Below are positions 6,623 to 14,393 of a stretch of DNA of 34,398 bases, piece after piece. The notes beneath the pieces were generated by a model. It was not told the DNA's origin. It did no database searches and saw only the letters and a program-made list of their open reading frames with translations. Within the stretch, counting starts at the first letter, position 1; each line of letters starts with the position of its first letter. The stretch covers positions 1-34,398 of the forward strand of contig DASSIZ010000017.1 in the NCBI GenBank assembly GCA_035691485.1, given 5' to 3'. The stretch is from Terriglobales bacterium (lineage in GTDB: Bacteria; Acidobacteriota; Terriglobia; Terriglobales; Acidobacteriaceae). Made by a program: the position numbers and the translations under genes.

Positions 6623-7894
6623 TTAAAACGGGTGCGCACCGTGTGCGCCCAGTGAAAACTGCAACTGCATGAGGAACTCGTGCGCGTCCAGGTGCTCGGC
6701 ATAGCGCGTCAGCCGGTACTGCCCGCGAATCTGGCTAAACTCGCTGGGCCAATAGGTAAGCACGAGCGAGGTGCCGCTGTCGGTGAGGCCATCGTTGTGG
6801 GACCGGTCGGAGCGGTCATAGCGCGCTCCGCCGAACCACCGCCTTCCGAACTGGTAATCGCCCGCGGCATACCAACCGAAGGAGCGCTGCAGCCGCGGCA
6901 TCTGCTCGCGTCGGCTCCAGATGAACTCGCTGCGCCCGACGAACGAATGGTAGATAGATCTGCGCAGCGGCTTCCATCGCAGGGTAGCGTCCACGCCGTA
7001 AAGCTGGGTCAGGAAACTGCTGCCGAGATCGTTGTGACCGCGCGCGTAGGAAGCGCCAATATCGATGTTGGTCGACTCGCTGATATCGCGATAGCCGCGC
7101 AGGTGTGCGACCGCGCTCACGTCACTGCGTTTGCTCGAGGTAAACACATCCGCCGAATCGCCGCGTAACACCTGCCCGGTAGCTTCCAGGAACAGGCCCT
7201 TGGGCGCGGGCAGGATGCGCGTCAGCGACAGGCCGGCGTCATTAATGCCGTCCTCGCCACCCGCCAGGCTGTTGGTAACCAGCGGCCGGTCTATCCAGGG
7301 CAGCACGTGATTGTGCAGCGTGTTCACCTTGCCGAAGGCCGCACGCATCTTGCCGCCGCGTAACACGAATCCCGCCGGCAGCGCCGTGAACGTGATGTAG
7401 CCCTCTTCCAGGTTCACGCCTTGTTCTCCGAAGGAGATGAAGAAGTCGCCGCGGGCGTAGGGATCGACAATCGCCTGGAACCCGACTTCCGATTCATGCA
7501 TCTGGAAGGCCGGCGTTTGCAGCAGCGGGTTATGTCCCATGGAACCGATGAAGTCGCCGATCACACTGATGTCTGGGTTCAGCGCCTTGGCTGCGGCCGA
7601 AGCTCCCCCATAAACAGGCAACGTAGCCGCCGGCTGTGTCCCGGCAACCTGCGCGGGCGTCTCTGCTGCCGCTCCGACCGGTGCCGCTGGCGCAGGCACC
7701 GCGGTGGCGGGCGTGGCGGCGGTCGCGGCCTGCGCTTGTTGCGCCTTCAACGTGCGCACCTGCCCTTCCAGGGCGATGATGCGTTCCTCCAACGCCTTGA
7801 TGCGATCGTCCTGGCTCTGCTGCGCCGGCGCGGCCAGGGGAACTGCTATGCAAGCAAATATTAGAAGTGCAGCGCCCGATATGCGGTAACGCAT
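6623..7894 (-). CDS. Outer-membrane beta-barrel protein of the metal-uptake operon
   Basis: A 423-residue porin-like protein. It has a signal peptide ending about APAQQ, then a coiled coil with a heptad look (DDRIKALEERIIALEGQV), an Ala/Pro/Thr linker, and a barrel from about residue 105 rich in alternating aromatic strands, finishing with Phe as outer-membrane barrels usually do. The coiled coil plus barrel layout recalls porins that trimerise or attach to the cell wall. ATG 7894 is chosen because GGAGG lies seven bases upstream; TTG 7909 has nothing. Its place in front of the metal receptor suggests it admits the metal through the outer membrane. I do not recognise an exact family. Confidence 0.8.
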   Translation of the reverse strand: MRYRISGAALLIFACIAVPLAAPAQQSQDDRIKALEERIIALEGQVRTLKAQQAQAATAATPATAVPAPAAPVGAAAETPAQVAGTQPAATLPVYGGASAAAKALNPDISVIGDFIGSMGHNPLLQTPAFQMHESEVGFQAIVDPYARGDFFISFGEQGVNLEEGYITFTALPAGFVLRGGKMRAAFGKVNTLHNHVLPWIDRPLVTNSLAGGEDGINDAGLSLTRILPAPKGLFLEATGQVLRGDSADVFTSSKRSDVSAVAHLRGYRDISESTNIDIGASYARGHNDLGSSFLTQLYGVDATLRWKPLRRSIYHSFVGRSEFIWSRREQMPRLQRSFGWYAAGDYQFGRRWFGGARYDRSDRSHNDGLTDSGTSLVLTYWPSEFSQIRGQYRLTRYAEHLDAHEFLMQLQFSLGAHGAHPF

Positions 7895-7988
7895 GGTGAG
7901 CCTCCTCAAGTATCAGAAACGTGGCCGCCGGTCTCATGAACCGGACACAGTGCTCCGGCAGGTACCGGAAGAAAAGGGGCCTGGGAGG

Positions 7989-8348
7989 TTAGACCTGGGG
8001 CGGAGGCCGGGTGTAGCAGGTAAGCATTGCCGCCGACTCATAGGAGCCGGCATTTTCGGGCGGCAACGGCGTCGCGCACGTGAAGCGCGGGAGGGGCACG
8101 GCGGCAACGGCAATGATGGTTACCGGCAAGTGTGCCGCGAGGCACAACAGGCAATGATGCGGCGCCTGAGGAGCGGTCTCCAGCGGGTTCACGGGGCCGT
8201 GGACGTGGAGCGCGTCGTAGCTGCTGACGCATATCAGCAGGAGGCACACAACGGCCGCAAATCTGATCAGGCGCGCATTACGGCGTGCCTGCAGCGACAA
8301 AAACGTGGATTGTGCGATCCTCACCAGCGGTATTGTAAACCCTCTCAT
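7989..8348 (-). CDS. Small membrane protein with His/Cys motif, unknown function
   Basis: A 119-residue protein with one strong N-terminal hydrophobic segment (FAAVVCLLLICVSS), then DALHVHGPV, then an APHHCLLCLAAHLP segment, a second hydrophobic stretch, and a proline-rich end (YTRPPPQV). The layout, a TM helix followed by His and CxxC residues and a terminal RPPP-like motif, recalls the DUF2946-type small proteins often found beside metal transport genes; I would not call that assignment secure. It is 94 bases upstream of the barrel gene on the same strand and so may be the first gene of the metal-uptake operon. No strong ribosome site precedes the ATG. Confidence 0.6.
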   Translation of the reverse strand: MRGFTIPLVRIAQSTFLSLQARRNARLIRFAAVVCLLLICVSSYDALHVHGPVNPLETAPQAPHHCLLCLAAHLPVTIIAVAAVPLPRFTCATPLPPENAGSYESAAMLTCYTRPPPQV

Positions 8349-8457
8349 TCAGAAGAAGTTCCGGAGCAGGGTTGCTGGAACAGATGCGCGCCGGCGGCGA
8401 AAGTTGCGCAAACCGAGTGGCCCATGGCGCCCGGCGGATTGTGCTACGCTGCCCGGC

Positions 8458-9648
8458 ATGGAGCCGGTTTCGAAGCGGGCGAAGCAGTTGATCAGCAGCA
8501 AGGCCGAGCGGTTTACCGAGTCGGTGATCCGCGAGATGACTCGCCAGGCGATGCTCTACGGCGCCATCAACCTCGCCCAAGGATTTCCTGATTTCGCCGC
8601 CCCCGAGGAAATCAAGCGCGCCGCCCAGGAAGCAATCGCCGCCGACATCAACCAATACGCCATCACCTGGGGCGCTAAGCCTCTGCGCGAAGCAATCGCG
8701 CGCCAGATGCAAAAATGGCAAGGGATCGCGGTTGATCCGGAACTCGAGATCACCGTCTGCTGCGGCTCGACCGAGGCCATGATTGCGGTCATGCTCGCCA
8801 TCACTAATCCTGGCGATGAGGTCGTCATCTTCGAGCCCTTCTATGAAAACTACGGCCCGGACACCGTCCTCTCCGGCGCGCAGCCGCGGTTTGTGAAGCT
8901 GCATCCGCCCGTCGGCGACGGCGAGTGGCAGTTCGACGAGCGCGAACTGCGCGCGGCATTCAACGACCGCACCAAGGCGATCATCCTCAACACCCCGAAC
9001 AATCCTACCGGCAAAGTGTTCACGCGGTCAGAACTGGAAGTGATCCGCGACTTGTGCCTCGAATTCGACGTGCTTGCCATTACCGACGAAATTTACGAGC
9101 ACATCATTTTCGACCGCGCCGAGCACATCTCCATGGCGAGGCTGGACGGCATGCGCGATCGCACCATCACCATCAATGGCATGTCCAAAACCTACAGCGT
9201 GACGGGATGGCGCGTCGGATGGGCTGTGGCACAGCCCGTGCTGACCAATGCCATCCGGAAGGTGCACGATTTCCTGACCGTGGGAGCAGCGGCGCCGCTG
9301 CAGGCTGCCGGCGCTGTCGCGCTCAGCTTGCCCGACTTGTATTACCAGAACCTCGCGACATCCTACGGCGCTCGCCGCGACCGGCTTTTGCCGACCCTGC
9401 GACAGGCCGGCTTCAACGTCTTTGTGCCCCGCGGCGCGTACTACATCATGACGGACATCGCGCGCTTCGGTTACGACGATGACGTAAGCTTCGCCCGCCA
9501 TCTGGTGAAAGATGTCGGCGTGGCCGTGGTACCGGGGTCCAGTTTCTACAGTAATCCGCGTGACGGCGCACGGCAGGTCCGCTTCGCCTTCTGCAAGCGC
9601 GATCAGACTCTCGATGCGGCTGCCGAACGGCTGCGCAAAATTGGGTAA
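8458..9648 (+). CDS. Class I/II pyridoxal-phosphate aminotransferase
   Basis: A 396-residue cytoplasmic aminotransferase. Fold-type I marks are all present: the substrate-side QGFPDF, the PLP phosphate contact CGSTEAM, NTPNNPTGK, the Asp in AITDEIYEH and the Schiff-base lysine Lys244 in GMSKTYSVTGWRVGW, with the carboxylate-binding Arg in ARQVRFAFCK near the end. QGFPDF is typical of the kynurenine/methionine/glutamine aminotransferase group (YbdL-like), so a broad aromatic or sulfur amino-acid specificity is likely. The frame is open upstream to 8305 but homology starts at ATG 8458. It diverges from the small membrane protein and converges with ubiX, whose stop is six bases away. The exact amino acid is unknown. 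Confidence 0.93.
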   Translation: MEPVSKRAKQLISSKAERFTESVIREMTRQAMLYGAINLAQGFPDFAAPEEIKRAAQEAIAADINQYAITWGAKPLREAIARQMQKWQGIAVDPELEITVCCGSTEAMIAVMLAITNPGDEVVIFEPFYENYGPDTVLSGAQPRFVKLHPPVGDGEWQFDERELRAAFNDRTKAIILNTPNNPTGKVFTRSELEVIRDLCLEFDVLAITDEIYEHIIFDRAEHISMARLDGMRDRTITINGMSKTYSVTGWRVGWAVAQPVLTNAIRKVHDFLTVGAAAPLQAAGAVALSLPDLYYQNLATSYGARRDRLLPTLRQAGFNVFVPRGAYYIMTDIARFGYDDDVSFARHLVKDVGVAVVPGSSFYSNPRDGARQVRFAFCKRDQTLDAAAERLRKIG

Positions 9649-9654
9649 ATTGAC

Positions 9655-10251
9655 TTAGTTAGTCGCGCGCGACTTCGGCGCCGTGTTTGTCCCATCCCAA
9701 CGCCGCATCGCGTCAAGGTGAAGGTCGAACTGGTCCAGCGCCCGCATGGCGACGTGGTTGATCATCTCATCGAGGGACTGCGGCCGGTTATAGAACGCCG
9801 GCACCGGGGGAAAAATCACGACGCCCATGCGCGACAGCTTGAGCATATTCTCCAGGTGGATATCGTTCAGCGGAGACTCGCGCACCAGCAGTACCAGCTT
9901 GCGTCGTTCCTTCAGGGTCACATCGGCGGCGCGGTGCACCAGGTTGTCACCCTGACCATGCGCGATCGAAGCCAGCGTGTTCATCGTGCACGGCGCGATC
10001 ACCATTCCTAACGTCACAAATGATCCACTGGAAATCGGCGCGCCCTGGTCGCCTATGGGATAGGCGTGGGTGGCCATTGCCTGCACCTGCTCGACCGTGT
10101 ACTCGGTCTCTTCCGCCAATGTGCGCGCGCCCCATCGGCTGATCACGACGTGTGTGTCGACGTCGGTGCCCTGCAGCAGTTGCAGGATGCGGATGCCGAA
10201 GACGGTGCCGGTTGCGCCGGTGATGGCAACGATCAGATTGCGACGTTCCAT
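9655..10251 (-). CDS. ubiX: Flavin prenyltransferase UbiX
   Basis: A 198-residue flavoprotein that joins dimethylallyl phosphate to reduced FMN to make prenylated FMN, the cofactor of UbiD-type decarboxylases. The family pattern runs the full length: VAITGATGTVFG at the N-terminus, SSGSFVTLGMVIAPCTMNTLASIAHG in the middle (positions 74-99), the DNLVHRAADVTLKERRKLVLLVRE block and the PPVPAFYNRP motif near the C-terminus. The usual Ser of ATGASG is Thr here. No ubiD gene is in the window, so whether it serves quinone synthesis or another decarboxylase is open. No good ribosome site is seen, but the conserved start leaves little choice. Confidence 0.95.
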   Translation of the reverse strand: MERRNLIVAITGATGTVFGIRILQLLQGTDVDTHVVISRWGARTLAEETEYTVEQVQAMATHAYPIGDQGAPISSGSFVTLGMVIAPCTMNTLASIAHGQGDNLVHRAADVTLKERRKLVLLVRESPLNDIHLENMLKLSRMGVVIFPPVPAFYNRPQSLDEMINHVAMRALDQFDLHLDAMRRWDGTNTAPKSRATN

Positions 10252-10410
10252 AAGGATGATCTTTGAGTTCGCCAGTCACCGGAGCGCACTGGCCTCCAAA
10301 GACGCACCTTCATTGTATCGGTCGCCGCGTGAAATGACGAAACGCGCATTCCTTCGCGGGTGCTGGTTCGCTGAATGCGCGATTGTTCTGGCAAATGAGA
10401 GCGGTGCAGA

Positions 10411-10416
10411 TATAAT
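10411..10416 (+). promoter_or_regulatory. -10 box upstream of the secreted-protein pair
   Basis: A perfect TATAAT lies 46 bases before the first gene of the pair. No convincing -35 element is seen; TTCTGG at 10386-10391 with a 19-base spacer is the nearest. Confidence 0.4.
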
Positions 10417-10462
10417 GCCCCCCACTCGTTAGGGATCAATTCATCCAGAACTGGGGTGCAGC

Positions 10463-11005
10463 ATGTCATGCTCGGGACGGAGCGCGCCGCGAAGGTATCT
10501 GCTCACCATTTCAGTGATTGCTCTGTCGGCCGCGGCAGCGGCCCAGAGTTCGACCCAAGCACCGGCGGCGGATTCTTCGCCTCAGGTAACTCACGTACTT
10601 GGTCTGCAAGACGTCAAGCCGAGAGCCAAGGGCAAGCTGACGGTCAGCGCCAGCGGCCTGGATTTTCAAGGCGCTGCCTCGCACGCGCAGATTGCCACCA
10701 ACTCCATTGAAGACATGTTCACCGGGGAGGATAGCCGCCAGACCGGCGGCAAAGGGCTGACGGTGGCCAAGATGGCCGTGCCCTATGGTGGCGGACGCGT
10801 TCTCAGCCTGTTTACGCATGAAAAAATCGACAGCCTCACGGTGGAGTATCGCGATGAAAACGGCGGCTTGCATGGTGTTCTTTTCACCATGCCGCGAGGC
10901 CAGGCGCTTGATCTTAAGAAACAGCTCGTAGCCTCGGGAGCGAAAACCAGCACACCGGTGGAAACAAACGGCGCGAAAGATGCTGCACAGAAGGAGAAAA
11001 AATGA
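10463..11005 (+). CDS. Secreted protein of unknown function
   Basis: A 180-residue protein with an export signal (basic MSCSGRSAPRRY, hydrophobic LLTISVIALSAAAAAQ). The mature part is about 150 residues, predicted mostly beta (KGKLTVSASGLDF, GGGRVLSLFTHEKIDSLTVEYRD), ending in a Lys/Ala/Thr-rich tail. I do not recognise the family. The central segment, with KLTVSASGLDFQG and a later DSLTVEYRDENG, resembles domains that store a reference form of a lipid-binding or PH-like fold, but that is only an impression. Its last four bases overlap the start of the next gene, so the two are translationally coupled and probably work together in the envelope. Confidence 0.75.
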   Translation: MSCSGRSAPRRYLLTISVIALSAAAAAQSSTQAPAADSSPQVTHVLGLQDVKPRAKGKLTVSASGLDFQGAASHAQIATNSIEDMFTGEDSRQTGGKGLTVAKMAVPYGGGRVLSLFTHEKIDSLTVEYRDENGGLHGVLFTMPRGQALDLKKQLVASGAKTSTPVETNGAKDAAQKEKK

Positions 11006-11526
11006 GCCGCCCACAACCACGTGCACGTGCCCTGCTGACTGCGGCGCTGATGTTGACATGGCTGGCCGGGGTTTGCGCTTCATCACAAGAAAAGCCGGCA
11101 ACAAAAACTACCGCGACGGCGACTCCGTGGGCCATCGAAGTCGAACCGGTCTCGGCTGAGGAAGGCAAACTCCCGCCTGACTTCGCCATGGCAATCTACG
11201 AGAACCTGGTGGCGGACATTGAAAAGACGAACAAGTTCCAGCAGGTATTCCGCAGTGGCGATCGCCGGGCGACCGACGTCCCCAATCTGCTGATTCTCAC
11301 CACCAAGCTGGAGAAATTCCAACGAGGCAGCGAAACCAAGCGCGCCGTGACCACGGTCGGCGGCGCAACCAAGGTTTCGGTGCACGTACAACTCGCCACG
11401 CGCGACTCGCAAACCAAGCTCGACAAGACGGTACAGGGCACAGTCCGGCTGTTCGGCGGCAACCTGAATGCGACGCAGAACCTGGCCAAAAACATCGCCA
11501 ACCTGGTCAATCAGTCGTCGTTCTAA
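11002..11526 (+). CDS. Secreted protein, possibly DUF4410-like
   Basis: A 174-residue exported protein: signal sequence RALLTAALMLTWLAGVCASSQ (positions 8-28), a Thr/Ala-rich linker, then a domain of about 130 residues with DFAMAIYENLVADIEKTNKFQQVFRS, here positions 60-85, and a later VSVHVQLATRDSQTKLDKT. The order, a helix that ends in a phrase about a variable residue at a fixed place followed by a beta strand recording scope, is like DUF4410 envelope proteins; the match is tentative. The ATG overlaps the previous stop (ATGA), showing coupling. A cysteine at the end of the signal peptide (GVCASS) could be a lipobox, which would make it a lipoprotein. Confidence 0.72.
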   Translation: MSRPQPRARALLTAALMLTWLAGVCASSQEKPATKTTATATPWAIEVEPVSAEEGKLPPDFAMAIYENLVADIEKTNKFQQVFRSGDRRATDVPNLLILTTKLEKFQRGSETKRAVTTVGGATKVSVHVQLATRDSQTKLDKTVQGTVRLFGGNLNATQNLAKNIANLVNQSSF

Positions 11527-11784
11527 TCCCTGTGGCATGATCGAGAGTCGCCTTACAAACTGCACACAGCACCATAGCGGTGGCTGATTGCAGTCGATGC
11601 GCATCGCGCCCGCCTACTTCCAAAGAACACATCTGCGCACGCCCGCGCCGAAATCGTCCGATACACCATCACCTTGAGCTTGAGGAATTTCCTGGAACGA
11701 CCGTGCAATTACCGCTGACGGCATGGCGGCAGCTCTTCTTTTGAGAACTCGCGCTGGTTACCTTAGTAACATGGCAGTCTCAAT

Positions 11785-12108
11785 TTGAGTTTGTTCATCT
11801 CCGTTGTCAGAGCGCATGTTTTAAAGCACATGTTTCTCTGGCTGAAAGTTATGGCGGAATTACTGGGTCGCGCAGCACTCGAATGGCTGCAAGCGCAGCA
11901 TTGGCTTTTGGAACCGATGCCACCGCCGCCCCCGCCGCTTTATCGCACCGAATCGTCGCAACCCTCAGCACTGCCCCCACGTGCGGCTGCCGAATTCGGC
12001 AGAACCGAACTGCGCTGGGACGAGGTCGACCGGAAGTGCTATGAACACAAGCTGAAGATTCGAACGTGGTACTTGGCCCATGGACTGTGGGCAGTGAAGC
12101 CAGACTAA
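11785..12108 (+). CDS. Hypothetical protein, doubtful
   Basis: An open frame of 107 codons (TTG start) in an otherwise empty stretch. From ATG 11830 it would encode an amphipathic/hydrophobic helix (MFLWLKVMAELLGRAALEWLQ), a polyproline run and a charged C-terminal part (RWDEVDRKCYEHKLKIRTWYLAHG). Codon use in the last third, with G or C in most third positions, looks like the neighbouring genes, which is the main support. No ribosome site or recognised domain is present. The 258 bases before it (11527-11784) hold no gene that I can see, only a small inverted repeat (GTTAC-N4-GTAAC at 11757-11770). Confidence 0.35.
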   Translation: MSLFISVVRAHVLKHMFLWLKVMAELLGRAALEWLQAQHWLLEPMPPPPPPLYRTESSQPSALPPRAAAEFGRTELRWDEVDRKCYEHKLKIRTWYLAHGLWAVKPD

Positions 12109-12185
12109 CGAGTGCCTGCCTTGTGGTTGTCGCGAAGCGCCATCGGAGGAAATGAAGAAGGAGCCCACTCGCGAGGCACATTAAT

Positions 12186-12262
12186 TGGTCGGGGCGACAG
12201 GATTTGAACCTGTGACCCCCTGCGCCCAAGGCAGGTGCGCTACCAGGCTGCGCTACGCCCCG
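12186..12262 (-). tRNA. tRNA-Pro (anticodon TGG)
   Basis: The minus strand folds into a full cloverleaf: 7-bp acceptor stem CGGGGCG/CGCCCCG, D arm with AGCCTGGTA, anticodon stem CCTGC/GCAGG around CTTGGGC (anticodon TGG), T arm ACAGG-TTCAAAT-CCTGT, discriminator A and an encoded CCA. The total is 77 bases. It reads CCA and, by wobble, other proline codons. Confidence 0.97.
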
Positions 12263-12273
12263 ACTCTCTGCTG

Positions 12274-12279
12274 ATTATA
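12274..12279 (-). promoter_or_regulatory. -10 box of tRNA-Pro
   Basis: TATAAT on the minus strand ends 11 bases before the first base of the tRNA. No clear -35 hexamer is visible at the right distance. Confidence 0.5.
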
Positions 12280-12356
12280 AACGTAGTGCGCGAGGCGGCT
12301 CGACACGCCGTCCGGGCTACGACATACAGTCAAACGACGGCTACTCGGACAAGGAA

Positions 12357-12362
12357 TATAAT
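12357..12362 (+). promoter_or_regulatory. -10 box of the 2H phosphoesterase gene
   Basis: A perfect TATAAT ends 11 bases before the ATG at 12374. Transcription would begin about six to eight bases later, leaving a leader of only a few bases, so the message is probably leaderless. Confidence 0.5.
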
Positions 12363-12373
12363 GCTTTGCAGCC

Positions 12374-12922
12374 ATGGCCGCTCCGCAATATGCCCTCGTC
12401 GCCTACGTGACGAGTCCGGTGGCGGGTTTTGTCGAAGGGCTGCGACGACAATTCCATCCCAGGCAGGCACACCTGCCGGCGCATGTCAGCGTTCTTCCTC
12501 CGCGCCGACTGAAGGGCACGGAAGCACAGGCGCTGGACTCGCTGGAGTCGGTCTGCAGCGCCGTGGAACCGTTTGAAATCGTGCTCGGGGAAGTAGCGAC
12601 ATTCGTGCCGGCGACGCCGACGGTTTTTCTGCGCGTCGCGCACGCCGCTTATCGCATGCGTGAACTTCACGACCGCCTCAATGTCGCCGCACTGCACGGC
12701 GAGGAGCAGTGGCCGTATATGCCGCACCTGACCATCTTTCGCATGGATACTGTCGAAGAAGCGCTTGCCGCGTCGGAAGAGGCCCGCCGGCGGTGGGAAG
12801 AATATCGCGAGTCTCGACGCGTGCTGATTGAGCGCGTCACATTCGTGCGCGAAGCCGGCCCCAACTGCTGGACTGATCTGGCCCCGGTGCCGCTGGGTCG
12901 GCGTCTGGCTCCCACTCGCTGA
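12374..12922 (+). CDS. 2H phosphoesterase (2'-5' RNA ligase / cyclic phosphodiesterase family)
   Basis: A 182-residue cytoplasmic protein with the two H-x-T/S motifs that define the 2H superfamily: His37-Val-Ser39 in PAHVSVLPP and His118-Leu-Thr120 in MPHLTIFR. Such enzymes cut or form 2',5' or cyclic 2',3' phosphodiesters in RNA or nucleotides, and relatives include ThpR and YjcG. Length is normal. The substrate is unknown, but it sits between tRNA-Pro and tRNA-His, 37 bases before the latter. The ATG has no ribosome binding site and lies just 11 bases after a TATAAT box, which points to leaderless translation. Confidence 0.85.
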   Translation: MAAPQYALVAYVTSPVAGFVEGLRRQFHPRQAHLPAHVSVLPPRRLKGTEAQALDSLESVCSAVEPFEIVLGEVATFVPATPTVFLRVAHAAYRMRELHDRLNVAALHGEEQWPYMPHLTIFRMDTVEEALAASEEARRRWEEYRESRRVLIERVTFVREAGPNCWTDLAPVPLGRRLAPTR

Positions 12923-12943
12923 TTCTGGGCCGCGTCGGCTTGC

Positions 12944-12949
12944 TATAAT
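12944..12949 (+). promoter_or_regulatory. -10 box of tRNA-His
   Basis: TATAAT ends ten bases before the G(-1) of tRNA-His, the normal distance for a tRNA promoter. No good -35 is seen. Confidence 0.5.
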
Positions 12950-12959
12950 CAAAGCTTGC

Positions 12960-13036
12960 GGTGGGAGTAGCTCAACTGGCAGAGCACCGGACTGTGGCTC
13001 CGGACGTTGTGGGTTCGATTCCCATCTCCCACCCCA
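12960..13036 (+). tRNA. tRNA-His (anticodon GTG)
   Basis: A complete cloverleaf: acceptor GTGGGAG/CTCCCAC, D arm CTCAACTGGCAGAGC, anticodon stem CCGGA/TCCGG around CTGTGGC (anticodon GTG), T arm GTGGG-TTCGATT-CCCAT. The histidine-specific extra G(-1) at 12960 faces C73 at 13033, and CCA is encoded. A small hairpin follows. Confidence 0.97.
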
Positions 13037-13043
13037 GATTTAA

Positions 13044-13061
13044 AACACTTATGTGTTGTTT
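13044..13061 (+). terminator. Possible terminator after tRNA-His
   Basis: Arms AACAC (13044-13048) and GTGTT (13053-13057) with a four-base loop are followed by GTTT, eight bases after the tRNA. The stem is short and the T tract poor. The remaining 255 bases up to the next gene hold nothing that I can identify. Confidence 0.3.
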
Positions 13062-13316
13062 ACGTCCGATTCACGTCCATTTGCGGCAACCCCGTTCTGA
13101 CAACGCCTCTATTCGCCTCACGCCGATCGTTCAACCGCTGAATCCGTATAGATTTTGGTTCGAATGTCCGCGTGCTGCCGACGGACCTGCGCTCCACGCG
13201 TCAAAAACGACAGCATCGAGCAAAGAACCCAAACCACTCCGGCTTGCCGGTTTTAGGGAGTCAAAAAGGAAATTCCGGTTCAAAGCTCGCATACACCTCA
13301 CGAGCAAGGCAACCAC

Positions 13317-14297
13317 TCAATGGTCCACTTTCTCCAGCGTTGCCTTCAGGTTGACCTCTCCTCCTGCCAGCGTCTTGATCTCACGCGACCAGTTCTTGAA
13401 TCCGGCCGCTTTCACCTCGATCTTGTAGCTGCCCGGCGGCAGTGGGAGCAAGGATGGCGTCGAGCCGACGAAGTTGCCGTCGACGTATACGTCCGCGCCC
13501 GAAGGCTCCGAACCGACGCTTACCTTGGCGGGCGGCTGCGAAGTCTGGTCAACACTGGCCAGCTTGCCCTGCTCCAGCACCACCACCATCCCCGGGTACG
13601 TCAGCCAGGTCTTGGTCCCGAAGCTGGCTTCCTTCAATGGAGCGCCCAGCGAAGCGACGACTTGCTCCCGATCCATGCCCGGCCTCAAATCGGACGGCGT
13701 CGCCGGCACGGTGCGCGACGGAGTTGCTGCCGTGGCCGCTGTCTCGCTATAGCCCGGCTGGAACGATCCCTCCGGCAGCAGCCACTGGTCCAGCGTCCGG
13801 TAGACCGTGGTGATGTCACCGTGCTCCAGCACCGGCTTGGGAAAGAAAAAGTTCAGGGTAAGCCACAATTGTCCAGGCCTGGTTGCCGTGGAGATGGACG
13901 CCACGCTTACCAGCCCCAGGACGACGACGTCGTCGGCGACCGCCACCGAGTGCACGTAGAATTTCTCTCCGACACGGATCTCGTGTTCCTTCTTTCCCGC
14001 GTACAGCTTTGGTGGTTCGCCCTCACGGATGTAGACGGAAGCCGCGTCATTGTGCTCCAGCCCCCCGTACAGTCCGGCTTTGCGGATGATTACCACCCCG
14101 CCGGCCCGGCGCACTCGATCGGGGGCTCCACGCTTCGACAAAGCCGTGGTTCCCACTCGCGTCAGGCGATAACGGTCAGCCATCGTCTGCTGCAACGCCG
14201 GCCGCTGGTCCATGTTCTGCTGGGCTCCGATCGCCGGCGTGAGAACCATCATCCCCGTGCAAACCAATATGAGTGCCGCGACTGCCATTTTTCCCAT
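13317..14297 (-). CDS. Secreted PEGA-domain protein
   Basis: A 326-residue exported protein. A signal peptide (MGKMAVAALILVCTGMMVLTPAIGAQ, 26 residues) is followed by a beta-rich domain of unknown type to about residue 180, a Thr/Ala linker, a BamE/SmpA-like segment (LRPGMDREQVVASLGAPLKE through WLTYPGMVVVLEQGKL) and a C-terminal PEGA domain (SVGSEPSGADVYVDGNFVGST, PPGSYKIEVKAAGF). PEGA repeats are found in surface and S-layer-linked proteins and probably bind other proteins or carbohydrate. GGAGGAG just upstream fixes the ATG. It stands alone, transcribed away from the two-component genes. Its role is unknown. Confidence 0.87.
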   Translation of the reverse strand: MGKMAVAALILVCTGMMVLTPAIGAQQNMDQRPALQQTMADRYRLTRVGTTALSKRGAPDRVRRAGGVVIIRKAGLYGGLEHNDAASVYIREGEPPKLYAGKKEHEIRVGEKFYVHSVAVADDVVVLGLVSVASISTATRPGQLWLTLNFFFPKPVLEHGDITTVYRTLDQWLLPEGSFQPGYSETAATAATPSRTVPATPSDLRPGMDREQVVASLGAPLKEASFGTKTWLTYPGMVVVLEQGKLASVDQTSQPPAKVSVGSEPSGADVYVDGNFVGSTPSLLPLPPGSYKIEVKAAGFKNWSREIKTLAGGEVNLKATLEKVDH

Positions 14298-14393
14298 TAC
14301 TCCTCCGAAGGCCGCGCGATGAGTCCGCGGCTTGACCAGGCCATCGCATGGTGCACTGCCGGGATTTCAAAGAACAAGAAAAAAATTCGACCA

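Noticed and set aside
13155-13175. T-loop-like GGTTCGAAT, maybe a second tRNA or an integration scar
   Set aside because: No acceptor, D or anticodon arm can be drawn, and no repeat of the tRNA-His end was found.
12961-13428. Long open frame starting in tRNA-His
   Set aside because: It begins inside a perfect tRNA and continues into the antisense of the PEGA gene, with no domain and no ribosome site.
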